Source: Cylindrospermum stagnale PCC 7417
GTDB lineage: Bacteria; Cyanobacteriota; Cyanobacteriia; Cyanobacteriales; Nostocaceae
Length of the DNA: 64,000 nt
NCBI RefSeq assembly: GCF_000317535.1
Contig: NC_019757.1
Span: forward strand, 1 to 64,000
Direction of reading: 5' to 3'
Part shown: positions 26,667 through 36,557 of the stretch, piece after piece
How the letters are laid out: the number at the start of each line of letters is the position of its first letter
How positions within the stretch are numbered: position 1 is the first letter of the stretch
The notes under the pieces: model-generated
Database searches by the model: none
Seen by the model: only the letters and a program-made list of their open reading frames with translations
What the model was told of the DNA's origin: nothing
Position numbers and translations under genes: made by a program

Positions 26667-27224
26667 CGTTAATTAAGATTAATATTTGGTTAAGCAATTT
26701 ACAGGAAAACCTCGAAATTAGGATAGAACTTATGCACTCTACAAATTGACCATCTTATGTATGAAGAAAATTCGGTTGCTTCCGTAGTAGTAGTGATTAA
26801 TTTCAGATAAATAGTGATGGCGCGGAGCGCAGTGCCGTAGGCAATCGTTAAGAACTCAATTTGCAATCTCTGAAACTAAATTACATGTTTGATAGTTTCT
26901 GTCAATCCATAAGTTCCATAATAATCAGTTGGCAAACCAATAGCAAGTAACAATCTATTGAGAATATTTTTTTTTTATTCAGAGTTATTTGATACTTTCT
27001 ATGGTTTAACAGCAGAAATTTTAATTAAAAAAAACAATCCTATTTTATTTGTAAAAATATTTTTTTAACGAACTGCCTTGGCGTTCTTAGCACCAAGGAA
27101 AAGAGAATAAAGAGTGAGGTCGCAGGTTTCACAAATGATTTAGGATTGTTATAGTTGTTCACCGCCTGCGATAGCTTCTCTTCGAGACACTACGCGAACG
27201 CTCGCCGCAGGCATCGCTGAGTCT
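26667..27224. other. AT-rich upstream region of the PKS gene
   Basis: No gene is visible here. The first 400 or so bases upstream of the PKS ATG are AT-rich, with long A and T runs at about 26967-27065, and presumably hold the cluster promoter. A 16-base segment at 26829-26844 is identical to one at 7201-7216. A block at about 27131-27155 matches the gap before the MFS gene (about 17462-17488: 'ATGATTTAGGA.TG.TATAG'). A Nostoc-type dispersed repeat (TTCGAGACACTACGCGAACGC) is at 27181-27201. Confidence 0.5.
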
Positions 27225-27380
27225 TTAATCAACATTTTGCAGGATATCAATCAAATTACTTTCCCGGAACCGTTCTTCTACAGCTTTTAGTAAAACCTTT
27301 GCTGCTGGACTTAACTCATGGAGAATCCAATCGTCTACCCGCTCAAAAAGTATTGGCAACTGTTCATGAAATCCAATAAA
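27225..27380 (-). pseudogene. Unidentified coding remnant
   Basis: A 51-residue open stretch without a start codon. It reads like a real C-terminus (for example 'FERVDDWILHELSPAAK' and 'ERFRESNLIDILQNVD' before the stop) with alternating charged and hydrophobic residues. I do not recognise the family. It lies immediately downstream of, and in another frame from, a pabB fragment, within a run of broken genes. Confidence 0.35.
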
Positions 27381-27388
27381 TTAAAATC

Positions 27389-27535
27389 TTATTCTGGTGT
27401 TTTTCCTCGTGGTAGAGTCCCTTTGATGGGCTTTGTTTCCATCCAACCTTGGCGATCGATGCGTAGAAATCGCTCTGGAGATGAACAAGCGATCGCCAAA
27501 TTGGGTGTTTTTCTACCAGAAGTTTTAAAGCTTAC
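27389..27535 (-). pseudogene. Aminodeoxychorismate synthase component I (pabB/trpE family) fragment
   Basis: Forty-eight codons bounded by stops encode '[20 protein letters not shown]' followed by '[16 protein letters not shown]'. The 'SPERFL ... T.PIKGT.PRG' pattern is a hallmark of chorismate-binding enzymes (PabB, TrpE, isochorismate synthase). The remaining 400 or so residues are missing, so this is a relic. It is AUG-less and interrupted exactly where the family continues with acidic residues. Confidence 0.6.
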
Positions 27536-27613
27536 TTAACGGCATCTAAAGAAAGATTGTCATCATATATATCGTATGATTCCTGTCCGTGGTAAACCCC
27601 CATTTTTTGGTAG

Positions 27614-28173
27614 TCATTCGAGTAATGATGCAACATAAACTCCTGCCCAACCCACACCGCCAATGTGCAATTCGCCTGGTACACCAATGGGAACGAGTTG
27701 CAGTTCGCTATCTAGAATATAGGTTTGTGCATTACCAATAGGTCTACCGATCAGTTGCTGTGGTCGTGTATCGTCTAGCACTAAATGCGATAAGTTATAC
27801 ACTGTTGTGAATATCGTTGCTTCTGTAGCGCCGTATCAGTTAATCAATAGCGGTGGTTCTTTTAAATTATGGAGACGCGATCGCTCGTCTATACACTGTT
27901 GCCACAGTTTCAATTTTTATGGTAGCCATTTTTCTAACCCAATAGGCAACAGTCGTACTGAAGTCGGTAGGGTTTGAAAAGTTGTTGTTAATTCAGAAAT
28001 TAACTGATTCCAGTACGCTGTTCTCACCATCAATACTGTTAGCCGCCACTCCCAGCACTTCTGTATAAATGTAGAGACAGAACTCAGCATCTCGGCAGTA
28101 CGCAACACTAGCGTTGCACCACAGATCAGACAAGGATAGATTTCTTCGACAGCTGCGTCAAATTTTTCTCATA
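27614..28173 (-). pseudogene. NRPS adenylation-domain remnant
   Basis: Reading right to left, pieces of one adenylation domain follow each other in different frames. The first is 'FDAAVEEIYPCLICGATLVL' at about 28165-28110, then 'VSTFIQKCWEWRLTVL' and 'TAYWNQLISEL' at about 28080-28000. Last come 'IGRPIGNAQTYILD' and 'VPIGVPGELHIGGVG' at about 27760-27640. These correspond to the A4-A6 core region of cyanobacterial NRPS enzymes. Several stops and frameshifts separate them, and the flanking condensation and carrier domains are absent. It is dead and probably the relic of a larger NRPS gene once next to the PKS cluster. Confidence 0.75.
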
Positions 28174-28320
28174 TCAGGTGCTAGGCAAATCCCCTTCAGG
28201 CAAGATTTCTTCTATGTTGATTATCCACGGAATACCTTGATCAACTGGAGAACTGACGCTAATTCTAGCTTTATTCGCAAAGCGTTGTAACTTTTTAGCT
28301 AAATGTGGAATCGTGATCAT
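28174..28320 (-). CDS. Small ORF overlapping the hsdR fragment
   Basis: A 48-residue frame whose ATG overlaps the TGA of the upstream hsdR fragment in an ATGA arrangement, the layout of translationally coupled genes. The product (MITIPHLAKKLQRFANKAR, then 'IPWIINIEEILPEGD') is basic at the N-terminus and acidic at the C-terminus. I recognise no family. It could be a real small protein or a chance frame in a decaying region. Confidence 0.3.
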   Translation of the reverse strand: MITIPHLAKKLQRFANKARISVSSPVDQGIPWIINIEEILPEGDLPST

Positions 28321-29036
28321 GATATTCTGATAACTTGCCAAGGTAAAAATTCTTGCCAGTCAGAAGTTAACGTCCCGACCCGCGCTCGGTTACCACAAGC
28401 AATAATGAGGAAAGCATTGTAGATAAATAACTGTGGTATCTTTTGCAAGTATGTCTGAAGTCGCTGATAGGCAGCTTTGAGAGTAGCGTTTTCATCCTGG
28501 GGGTGAGTCCAGACCATCACTGCCAATGGTAAGCCGTTAACGAAGACAACTACATCCAAACTATGAGTACAATTGCCTTTCACAACGGTAAATGGATTAA
28601 TTACCAACCAATCATTATTCAGCAAGTTAGATAGGTCTACTAGCGATACGTTCTCTCGGACTGTTTGACCATTAAACTGGTAGGCGACATCAACCCCTGT
28701 AGTCAAGAGTTTATGAAAGTGATGGTTATTTGATAGCAGGTTGAGACTCTCAAGACTTGTGACTTGGCGAATAGCTTGGGCAATTGCCTCAGATGATAAT
28801 CTGGGATTAATTCGCTGTAAGGCACTGCACAAGCGTACTGGCAAAAGTACCTCAGTCTGATTGCTGTGCTCTATCTGATGCTGCCTGTTGACAGTCGGTG
28901 AATCTAACAAAACTGTGTAGCCGATGACCTCAAACCAAGTGATTAAGGGAGATATAGGAACAGTTGTTGTTAAGTCAAGGGTTTGAGAAATGCCACTTGA
29001 TTTGACTGATGCTCTTGTCGGCAGTCCAGGATTCAT
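28317..29036 (-). pseudogene. Truncated type I restriction enzyme R subunit (HsdR N-terminal domain)
   Basis: A 239-residue frame that matches the N-terminal nuclease domain of HsdR. It has 'LNNDWLVINPFTVVKGN', 'LDVVVFVNGLPLAVM', 'ENATLKAAYQRLQTYLQKIP' and 'PQLFIYNAFLIIACGNRARV'. In an intact HsdR (about 1000 residues) a lysine normally follows 'LAVIE'. Here the position reads 'LAVMVWTHPQDEN', so the nuclease Glu-x-Lys is replaced. The DEAD-box motor and C-terminal region are missing, and no hsdM or hsdS is nearby. It is either a relic or a stand-alone HsdR_N-like protein. Confidence 0.7.
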
Positions 29037-29527
29037 TTCTGTAGAAGCGGTAATTTTTAATCAAAGCAAAACTTGCCTAAATGGCGTTGGGGTTGGTATA
29101 TTCTCCATGATTGATACTGCTTGTATAGCAACCATCAAAACTGAAATTAGTTGCTAAAACTGTATCGTTTGCTGCATTTACCAAATTAGTTGGTACTAAA
29201 TCAGAAAATAGGTTGGTAAATTGCTCAACGAATTTTTAGAGATTAAAAGACCTGAGTTCCTTATATTTGAAGGCTTTTGAGCAACTAGCAGCAGGTAATA
29301 TTTCATTCAGAGCAAAAAAAATTGCGCTTCGCAAGCAAACTGGCAATTTCTGTGATATTGTTTTTGTATGGGGAATCAAGAGAGCGAAAGCACAGAAAGT
29401 CTGCAAACCAAAATGATATGCATTAGTAGATTGTGCGATCTGCACCAAAGCAGCAGCCCTTCGCGATCGCCTTTGGTAGATGCGAGTTAAATCCGCTACG
29501 GCTTTGATAAACTGAGAGATAAAGCCA
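29037..29527. promoter_or_regulatory. Divergent promoter region with operator-like palindrome, copy 4
   Basis: No convincing gene lies in this 491-base stretch. At 29179-29195, TACCAAATTAGTTGGTA contains the core CCAAATTAGTTGG, one base different from copy 2. A half-site GGTTGGTA at 29211-29218 is the exact reverse complement of the half-site at 6789-6796. A further half-site, GGTTGGTATA, lies at 29091-29100. The region separates the hsdR fragment (minus) from the XRE-type regulator (plus, start 29528), so autoregulation of the latter is plausible. The full site is about 335 bases from the regulator's ATG. Confidence 0.6.
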
Positions 29528-30661
29528 ATGAAGCAGGATAGTAACCTCCGTAATAACTTGAAGTCAATCAGAACCCGTTTAGCTATGAGTCAACAAGACT
29601 TGGCTAACCTAGCTGGTGTAACTCGTCAAACAATTAGTGGTGTAGAGTCGGGACAATATGCTCCCTCGGTTGAGATTACACTGCGCCTAGCCAAGGCGCT
29701 TGGCTGTCAAGTTGAGCATCTATTCTGGCTTGAGCGAGATTTACCTGAAATTGAAGCAGTTCTCGCCAAACCTGTTTCTTGCTTGCAACCACTAAGAGTC
29801 AGTCTAGCGCGGGTGGGAGGTCAATGGATAGCTTATCCCCTGATTGGCAAAGATGCCTTTCGCCAAGATATGATTCCGGCTGATGGTGAGGGTGAGAAGC
29901 AGACTAACACAGATAAAGTTCGTGTCCGACTCCTCGACGATAATATGGACACACTTTATAACACAGTTGTCATTGCTGGTTGTTCCCCTGTGATTTCTCT
30001 CTGGGCCAGAGCTACCGAACGCTGGCATCCCCAACTACGAGTTCAATATAACTTTGCCAACAGTATGGCTGCATTACATAGTCTATGCAGAGGTGAGGCT
30101 CACATTGCGGGAATGCACCTATACGACCCGGTTTCGGGGGAATACAATATTCCCTTTGTCCGTAAAGTTCTAGCTGGGAGAGAAGCTGTTTTGATTACTC
30201 TTGGAGTCTGGGAGGAGGGACTGATGGTGCAGCCTGGGAACCCGAAAGGAATCAGAACTTTGACCGACTTAGTGCAAATGAAAGCAACCATTGTTAACCG
30301 AGAAGTAGGTTCTGGCAGTCGTTTGCTTTTAGAACAAACCTTAGAAAAGGAACAAGTGCCATTCGATGCTCTTCAAGGCTTTGAGCGGATTATCACCAGT
30401 CATCAAGATGTTGCTGGTGCGATCGCCTCAGGAGTTGCAGATGCAGGTATCAGTACAGCATCTGTAGCGGCAGCCTTTGGGCTGGGATTTATCCCCCTGC
30501 GTCAATCACGATATGACTTAGTAATTCTCAAAAAATATCTAGAAGAAACGCCAGTACAGCAATTGCTCAGTACCTTAGGACATCGGCTGGTTCACTCACA
30601 ATTAGAAATTCTCGGCGGCTACGACATCAGTAAAATTGGGGAAGTTGTAGCAACCGTTTAA
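29528..30661 (+). CDS. XRE-family regulator with periplasmic-binding-protein-like sensor domain
   Basis: A 377-residue one-component regulator. An XRE/Cro helix-turn-helix occupies about 8-62 ('MSQQDLANLAGVTRQTISGV'). The rest (about 95-370) is a PBP-like domain of the type found in molybdate-related regulators (PF12727-like), with 'GEAHIAGMHLYDP' and 'IVNREVGSGSRLLLEQ' as landmarks. It has no signal peptide, so it senses a cytoplasmic ligand; molybdate, tungstate or vanadate is the inference from family and neighbours. It precedes nifH-nifE-nifN and shares a palindromic site with the modA-like promoter. The Anabaena variabilis repressors VnfR1/VnfR2, which shut off V-nitrogenase genes when Mo is present, are a possible functional parallel. 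Confidence 0.85.
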   Translation: MKQDSNLRNNLKSIRTRLAMSQQDLANLAGVTRQTISGVESGQYAPSVEITLRLAKALGCQVEHLFWLERDLPEIEAVLAKPVSCLQPLRVSLARVGGQWIAYPLIGKDAFRQDMIPADGEGEKQTNTDKVRVRLLDDNMDTLYNTVVIAGCSPVISLWARATERWHPQLRVQYNFANSMAALHSLCRGEAHIAGMHLYDPVSGEYNIPFVRKVLAGREAVLITLGVWEEGLMVQPGNPKGIRTLTDLVQMKATIVNREVGSGSRLLLEQTLEKEQVPFDALQGFERIITSHQDVAGAIASGVADAGISTASVAAAFGLGFIPLRQSRYDLVILKKYLEETPVQQLLSTLGHRLVHSQLEILGGYDISKIGEVVATV

Positions 30662-32001
<1,340 letters not shown>

Positions 32002-32023
32002 AGCTTGTGCAGCTTCAAAAAAC

Positions 32024-32152
32024 AGGACTTACGCAACTAGCATGGCTTTGTAGGGTGCGTCAGACTCAGTAATTCGATAACAATCAACAGATTTTCGGCA
32101 TCTGACGCACCCGACAATCTTACATTGACTGAGACACTTGCGTAAGTCCTAA
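32024..32152. repeat. MITE-like element with 13-base terminal inverted repeats
   Basis: A 129-base non-coding element bounded by AGGACTTACGCAA (32024-32036) and TTGCGTAAGTCCT (32140-32152), which are perfect inverted repeats. Inside is a second perfect inverted repeat, GGGTGCGTCAGA (32053-32064) and TCTGACGCACCC (32103-32114), so the RNA or single strand could fold extensively. Related copies are at 19649-19774 and 61813-61975. It begins 22 bases after the nifH stop and separates it from nifE. Confidence 0.85.
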
Positions 32153-32244
32153 AAAAGAAGCCGCAGAAGTTTCTACTAAGGGGTCAGTGGTGGGCTGTGC
32201 AGTCCACCTTCCCTCCCTTATCCTGATGCACAGATATATCGATA

Positions 32245-32261
32245 TCGCCTAGTTTAGGCGA
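32245..32261. promoter_or_regulatory. Hairpin in the nifH-nifE gap
   Basis: TCGCCTA (32245-32251) and TAGGCGA (32255-32261) form a perfect 7-base stem with a 3-base loop. No T-run follows, so it is not a simple terminator. It might be an RNA-processing or stability element if nifH and nifEN are transcribed together. The rest of the gap 32153-32464 shows no gene; it is presumably also the promoter or leader region of nifE. Confidence 0.4.
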
Positions 32262-32464
32262 CGAAATTAATAATTAAGTTGTCTGTTTTCTGTTTTCCCT
32301 TTGTGTTGGTTGGCTATTTAGGGGATGGGAAATCTCTCTCTTTTTTCCATTCCCTTTTATCTCACATTTCTAGGGAAATCTGATGCAGATTCGTAGAAAT
32401 TGCAACCACCCAGGAAACTAAAAACGATGAATCCTCACAAATTTTACCCATCATCAGCAGAAAA

Positions 32465-33805
32465 ATGAAAACTAGCCAAGGGGAAATTAACGACCAGCCC
32501 ATTCAGCCAAAATCCGACAACGGAGATCAGTCTTGTACACAATTCATTCAACCAGAAACTCAAGATGATTGTGCCTTTGATGGTGCAATGTTTACCCTAA
32601 TACCAATTACCGATGCTGCTCATTTAGTCCACGGGCCTAGTGGCTGTATCCATAACTCTTGGGGAAGTCGCGGTAGTCTCTCTTCTGGTTCCATGCTGTA
32701 CAAAGTCCGTTTTACTACAGATATGGAAGAGAGCGATATCATTTTTGGTGGAGCTAAAAAGCTGAAGAGAGGCATTCAAGAATTAACAAGACGCTATAAA
32801 CCTGCGGCTGTATTTGTTTACTCTACCTGCGTTTCGGCTTTAATTGGTGATGACATTAGTGGAGTCTGCAAAGCTGCTACTGAGCAAACAGGAATACCGA
32901 TTATCCCTGTAAATGCCCCCGGATTTGTGGGGCATAAAAATTTCGGCTCTAGCCTTGCTGGTGAAGCTTTGCTGGAATATGTTATTGGTACAGCCGAACC
33001 AGATATTACTACTCCCTACGACATTAACTTGATTGGTGAATACAATGTTGCGGGTGGATTGTGGCAGGTAATGCCGCTGTTGGCGAAATTAGGTATCCGA
33101 GTTTTGGCAAAAATTACGGGTGATGCTCGTTACGAAGAAATCTGCTATGCACATCGAGCCAAGCTCAATGTGCTGATTTCTGCTAAACCATTGGTGAAAA
33201 TGGCAAAAAAGATGGAGGAGCGTTTCGGTATTCCCTACATTGAAGAGTCTTTTTCTGGTGTTGAAGACTTGAACCGCTGTTTAAGGAATATTGCCGCAAA
33301 ATTAGGCAATTCTAACTTACAAGCACGTACAGAAAAGTTAATTGCTGAAGAAACAGCAGCTTTAGATCAAAAACTTGTTTCTTATCGTAGCTACCTCCAA
33401 GGTAAGCGGGTTGTAATTTCTATTGAAAGTCTCAAGAGTTGGTCAATTATCTCCGTAGCTAAAAACTTAGGTATAGAAGTTATCTCTATTAGTACTAGAA
33501 AAATTAGTGGAGAGGATAAAGCCAGAATTAAACAGTTGCTAAATCAAGATGCCATGATTTGGGAACTGAAGAGTTCTCAGGAAATTTTACAGGTAATTAA
33601 TGAGAATCAAGCTGATATGTTAATTGCGGGGGATTGCTATCAATCTACTGCCATGATTGCCAAAATTCCTTTCTTAGATATGAACCAGAAACAACATCAT
33701 CCATATACAGGCTATGCAGGTATTTTAGAACTGGCACGAGAATTATATGCGACTCTCTACAATCCCATTTGGTATCAAGTAAGCCAGCCTGCACCTTGGG
33801 ACTAA
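32465..33805 (+). CDS. nifE: NifE/VnfE-like nitrogenase cofactor scaffold subunit
   Basis: A 446-residue homologue of NifE, which with NifN forms the scaffold on which the FeMo- or FeV-cofactor precursor is completed. Cluster-binding cysteines are kept at Cys36 ('DDCAFDGA'), Cys61 ('GPSGCIHN') and Cys122 ('YSTCVSALIGDDI'), with the NifE-like tail 'PYTGYAGILELAREL'. The segment equivalent to NifE 'NMMVCSK' reads 'NVLISAK', so the cysteine proposed to hold the precursor cluster in Azotobacter NifE is Ser239 here. The gene precedes the nifN-like gene by 48 bases. Its place beside an accessory nifH and a metal-type regulator suggests use with an alternative or conditional nitrogenase. Confidence 0.88.
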   Translation: MKTSQGEINDQPIQPKSDNGDQSCTQFIQPETQDDCAFDGAMFTLIPITDAAHLVHGPSGCIHNSWGSRGSLSSGSMLYKVRFTTDMEESDIIFGGAKKLKRGIQELTRRYKPAAVFVYSTCVSALIGDDISGVCKAATEQTGIPIIPVNAPGFVGHKNFGSSLAGEALLEYVIGTAEPDITTPYDINLIGEYNVAGGLWQVMPLLAKLGIRVLAKITGDARYEEICYAHRAKLNVLISAKPLVKMAKKMEERFGIPYIEESFSGVEDLNRCLRNIAAKLGNSNLQARTEKLIAEETAALDQKLVSYRSYLQGKRVVISIESLKSWSIISVAKNLGIEVISISTRKISGEDKARIKQLLNQDAMIWELKSSQEILQVINENQADMLIAGDCYQSTAMIAKIPFLDMNQKQHHPYTGYAGILELARELYATLYNPIWYQVSQPAPWD

Positions 33806-33853
33806 GCAAAATTTGATTGATTTGAATTTTCTCTTATTGTTGGAAGTTAAACT

Positions 33854-35173
33854 ATGGCAATTGTTAGCGTTACTAGCACATCAGTTGCAGTTAATCCCCT
33901 TAAGCAAAGTCAAGCTGTGGGTGCAACTTTAGCTTTTTTAGGATTTCAGGGAATGAAGCCTTTGTTACATGGTTCTCCTGGCTGTAGTGCCTTTACTAAG
34001 TTCCCAATAGTAGAGCATTTGCGTGAGACGATTCCTCTTTCAAGTACAGCTATGACCGAGGTTTCAACTATTTTGGGTGGTGAGGAAAAGGTGGAACGGG
34101 CAGTTATGACCTTGGTGCAAAATTATCAGCCAGAAATGATTGGTTTGTTTACCACAGGACTGACAGAAACCAGAGGTGATGACATGGGGCGGTTTATTAA
34201 AGAGATTCGCCAACGTCACCCAGAATTAGATAATTTGCCGATTTTTTTAGTCTCGACACCGGATTTTAAAGGTACTTTGCAGGATGGTTTTGCGGCTGCG
34301 GTAGAGAGCATAGTTAAGGAAATTCCTCAAAAAGGCGGCAGGGGAGCTTACAATCCTCAGTTAGTGACAATTTTGGCGAGTTCTGCTTTCACTCCAGGAG
34401 ATATCCAAGAAATCAAAGATATTGTTACTTCTTTTGGATTACAGCCGATTGTTGTTCCTGACCTTTCTACTTTACTAGAAGGTCATTTAGTTGATTCCTC
34501 TAGGGTAATTACAGCCAATGGCACTACTCTGACACAATTACAAGAAATCAGCCGCTGTGGGTTTACTTTGGCATTAGGGGAGAGTATGCGGGGTGCCGCG
34601 CAAATTTTATCGCAGAAATTCTGCATACCCTATGAGGTGTTTGGTGAGTTAACTGGATTAGAAGCAACAGACAAATTCCTCCAAGCTTTAGCAGATATGA
34701 GTGGCACGAGGGTATCAGAGAAATACCGCCGCCAACGCTGCCAGCTGCAACGGGTCTTGTTAGATACTCACTTTTATTTTGGTGGTAAGCGAGTCTCTTT
34801 AGCACTAGAACCGGATTTGCTGTGGTCAACAGTTTGTTTTTTGCGATCGCTAGGTGTGCAAATTCACGCGGCGGTTACGTCCACACGCTCTCCGCTGCTA
34901 GACAAACTGCCGATTACTAGTGTGACTATTGGTGATTTGGAAGATTTTGAGCAACTGGCGGTTGGGTCTGATCTGCTGATCGGCAATTCTTTCGTGAGTC
35001 CGATTGCTAAACGCCTGAATATTCCTCTGTGTCGTCAAGGCATTCCTATTTTTGACCGCTTGGGTAATAGTCAGTCCAGTAAAATTGGCTACCAAGGTAC
35101 TATGCAGCTTTTATTTGAGATTGGTAACTTGCTTTTAGCAGAAGAGGAGGTGAAAGTTGAGTATTCCAATTAG
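33854..35173 (+). CDS. nifN: NifN/VnfN-like nitrogenase cofactor scaffold subunit
   Basis: A 439-residue NifN homologue, partner of the upstream NifE-like protein. The N-terminus 'NPLKQSQAVGATLAFLGFQG' and 'LLHGSPGCSAF', with Cys44, match NifN, which carries a single cluster cysteine. 'LFTTGLTETRGDDM', 'FVSTPDF'-like 'VSTPDFKGTLQDGF' and 'CRQGIPIFDRLG' are further landmarks. The NifK-type P-cluster cysteine set is absent, which separates it from NifK. It ends the nif-like group; after it comes a 7-base-stem hairpin at 35269-35293 (CCCCGG/CCGGGG) without a T-run, then the convergent ArsA-type gene. Confidence 0.88.
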   Translation: MAIVSVTSTSVAVNPLKQSQAVGATLAFLGFQGMKPLLHGSPGCSAFTKFPIVEHLRETIPLSSTAMTEVSTILGGEEKVERAVMTLVQNYQPEMIGLFTTGLTETRGDDMGRFIKEIRQRHPELDNLPIFLVSTPDFKGTLQDGFAAAVESIVKEIPQKGGRGAYNPQLVTILASSAFTPGDIQEIKDIVTSFGLQPIVVPDLSTLLEGHLVDSSRVITANGTTLTQLQEISRCGFTLALGESMRGAAQILSQKFCIPYEVFGELTGLEATDKFLQALADMSGTRVSEKYRRQRCQLQRVLLDTHFYFGGKRVSLALEPDLLWSTVCFLRSLGVQIHAAVTSTRSPLLDKLPITSVTIGDLEDFEQLAVGSDLLIGNSFVSPIAKRLNIPLCRQGIPIFDRLGNSQSSKIGYQGTMQLLFEIGNLLLAEEEVKVEYSN

Positions 35174-35307
35174 AATAGGTGAATATTCTCAAGTCTCTCA
35201 GATAGAATCTCTAGACTGAGTGGGAGTTTGGAAACCCAGCATGGAACTAGCGATTTGACTCGCTGACATCCCCGGCTTGTAGAAGACCGGGGAATTACGC
35301 GAAATAA

Positions 35308-36495
35308 TTAAACCTTCGCAATCTCAGCAAAGCGGATTTTTAGATAATCATCTTCCATCTTTGCTCCTGCGGGTTGGAGTGCTGCCAAGGCTTGTGGCAA
35401 TACTAAGTTACGGCGGTGGTTGCCAATGGTAATGTTTAATTCATCCCCGGTTTTACTGAGTTGAACTTGATTTTTGGGAATACCCGGTAAATAAAGTTCC
35501 AAACTATATTGGTTGTTCTCTTGAACTACCCTGAGAGTTGTTTCTTTGTAATAAACCTGAGATGGATCTTCATCTTTGTAAAGAGTTTCTTTCAGCCGTT
35601 CTAAAGCTGCCAAACCACACATTTCCTCAGAGTAAAGTGGTACCTCCTTCACCGGCAGAGGATGGAAATTGTCATGAATCTCTTGGCGATATTGCTCCTG
35701 ACTTTCTTTCCACCGTTGGAAAAATGGATCTGTGACTTCGGCAGGAATAATGCGATTAGCTATAACTAAATCAGTGGCGACGTTATATAAACTCAGATAA
35801 GCATGAGCGCGGAGAGATTCTTTAATCACCATCTTTTCTGGATTGGTGACCAGACGCACTGAAGTTTGCGTATTGTCAGTTAATACTTTTTCCAGAGCTT
35901 CTATTTGCTCATAAAACTCGTAAGGTGCATCCATCACCTCTCTGTCTGGTAAAGAAAAACCAGCAATTGGTCTAAAAAAAGGTTCAACCAGAGGTCGAAG
36001 TGCTACCGAAATGTTTTGAAATGGTTTGTAGAACCGGCGCATGTACCAGCCACCGACTTCTGGTAAACTCAACAACCGTAATGCTGTGCCGGTGGGGGCT
36101 GAGTCGATAATCAAGACATCATACTCCCCTTCATCGTAATGGCGTTTCATCCTTACCAAGCCAAAAATCTCATCCATGCCTGGTAAAATTGCCAATTCTT
36201 CCGCTTGTATCCCGTCTAAACCTCTGGCTTGTAAAACTTGGGTAATATAGCGCTTCACCGCACCCCAATTGCCTTCTAGTTCTTGTAGCGCATCCAGTTC
36301 TGCACCCCATAAATTAGGGCGAATTTGTTTTGCTGCGTGTCCTAACTCTAGATCAAAACTGTCTGCTAGAGAGTGAGCAGGATCTGTGCTCAAAACCAGT
36401 GTGCGATGGCCTAGTTCGGCACAACGCAGTCCAGTCGCTGCGGCTACGGAGGTTTTGCCCACGCCGCCTTTCCCTGTCATTAAAATTACACGCAT
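35308..36495 (-). CDS. arsA: ArsA/GET3-family ATPase with C-terminal Hsp20-like domain
   Basis: A 395-residue P-loop ATPase. The deviant Walker A is '[15 protein letters not shown]', and switch regions are '[13 protein letters not shown]' and '[17 protein letters not shown]'. The last 80 or so residues form an alpha-crystallin/Hsp20-like domain ('[20 protein letters not shown]') typical of the cyanobacterial and plastid form. In eukaryotes the relatives guide tail-anchored membrane proteins. Lone cyanobacterial copies without arsB are thought to be chaperone-like rather than arsenite pumps. It is convergent with nifN. Confidence 0.9.
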   Translation of the reverse strand: MRVILMTGKGGVGKTSVAAATGLRCAELGHRTLVLSTDPAHSLADSFDLELGHAAKQIRPNLWGAELDALQELEGNWGAVKRYITQVLQARGLDGIQAEELAILPGMDEIFGLVRMKRHYDEGEYDVLIIDSAPTGTALRLLSLPEVGGWYMRRFYKPFQNISVALRPLVEPFFRPIAGFSLPDREVMDAPYEFYEQIEALEKVLTDNTQTSVRLVTNPEKMVIKESLRAHAYLSLYNVATDLVIANRIIPAEVTDPFFQRWKESQEQYRQEIHDNFHPLPVKEVPLYSEEMCGLAALERLKETLYKDEDPSQVYYKETTLRVVQENNQYSLELYLPGIPKNQVQLSKTGDELNITIGNHRRNLVLPQALAALQPAGAKMEDDYLKIRFAEIAKV

Positions 36496-36557
36496 CGCTG
36501 CTTTTTCCTACCTGAGGATTGTTTACATATATTTACATTATTTATATTATCGATGGT

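Noticed and set aside
29236-29448. 70-codon minus-strand frame next to the regulator
   Set aside because: Composition (many Cys, Phe and Leu without pattern) does not look like a protein, and no family is evident. The opposite strand also has a 58-codon frame without a good start. Neither is supported.
32465-35173. Possibility that the NifE/NifN-like pair is ChlN/ChlB or NifD/NifK
   Set aside because: Cysteine spacing (36, 61, 122 in the first; 44 only in the second) and the conserved tails fit NifE and NifN. The true ChlB is at 53487, and NifD/NifK signatures are absent.
35269-35293. Hairpin after nifN as a terminator or IS200/IS605 end
   Set aside because: The stem is only 7 bases with an 11-base loop and no T-run. 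The surrounding wording recalls IS200/IS605 ends, but no transposase or second end is visible.
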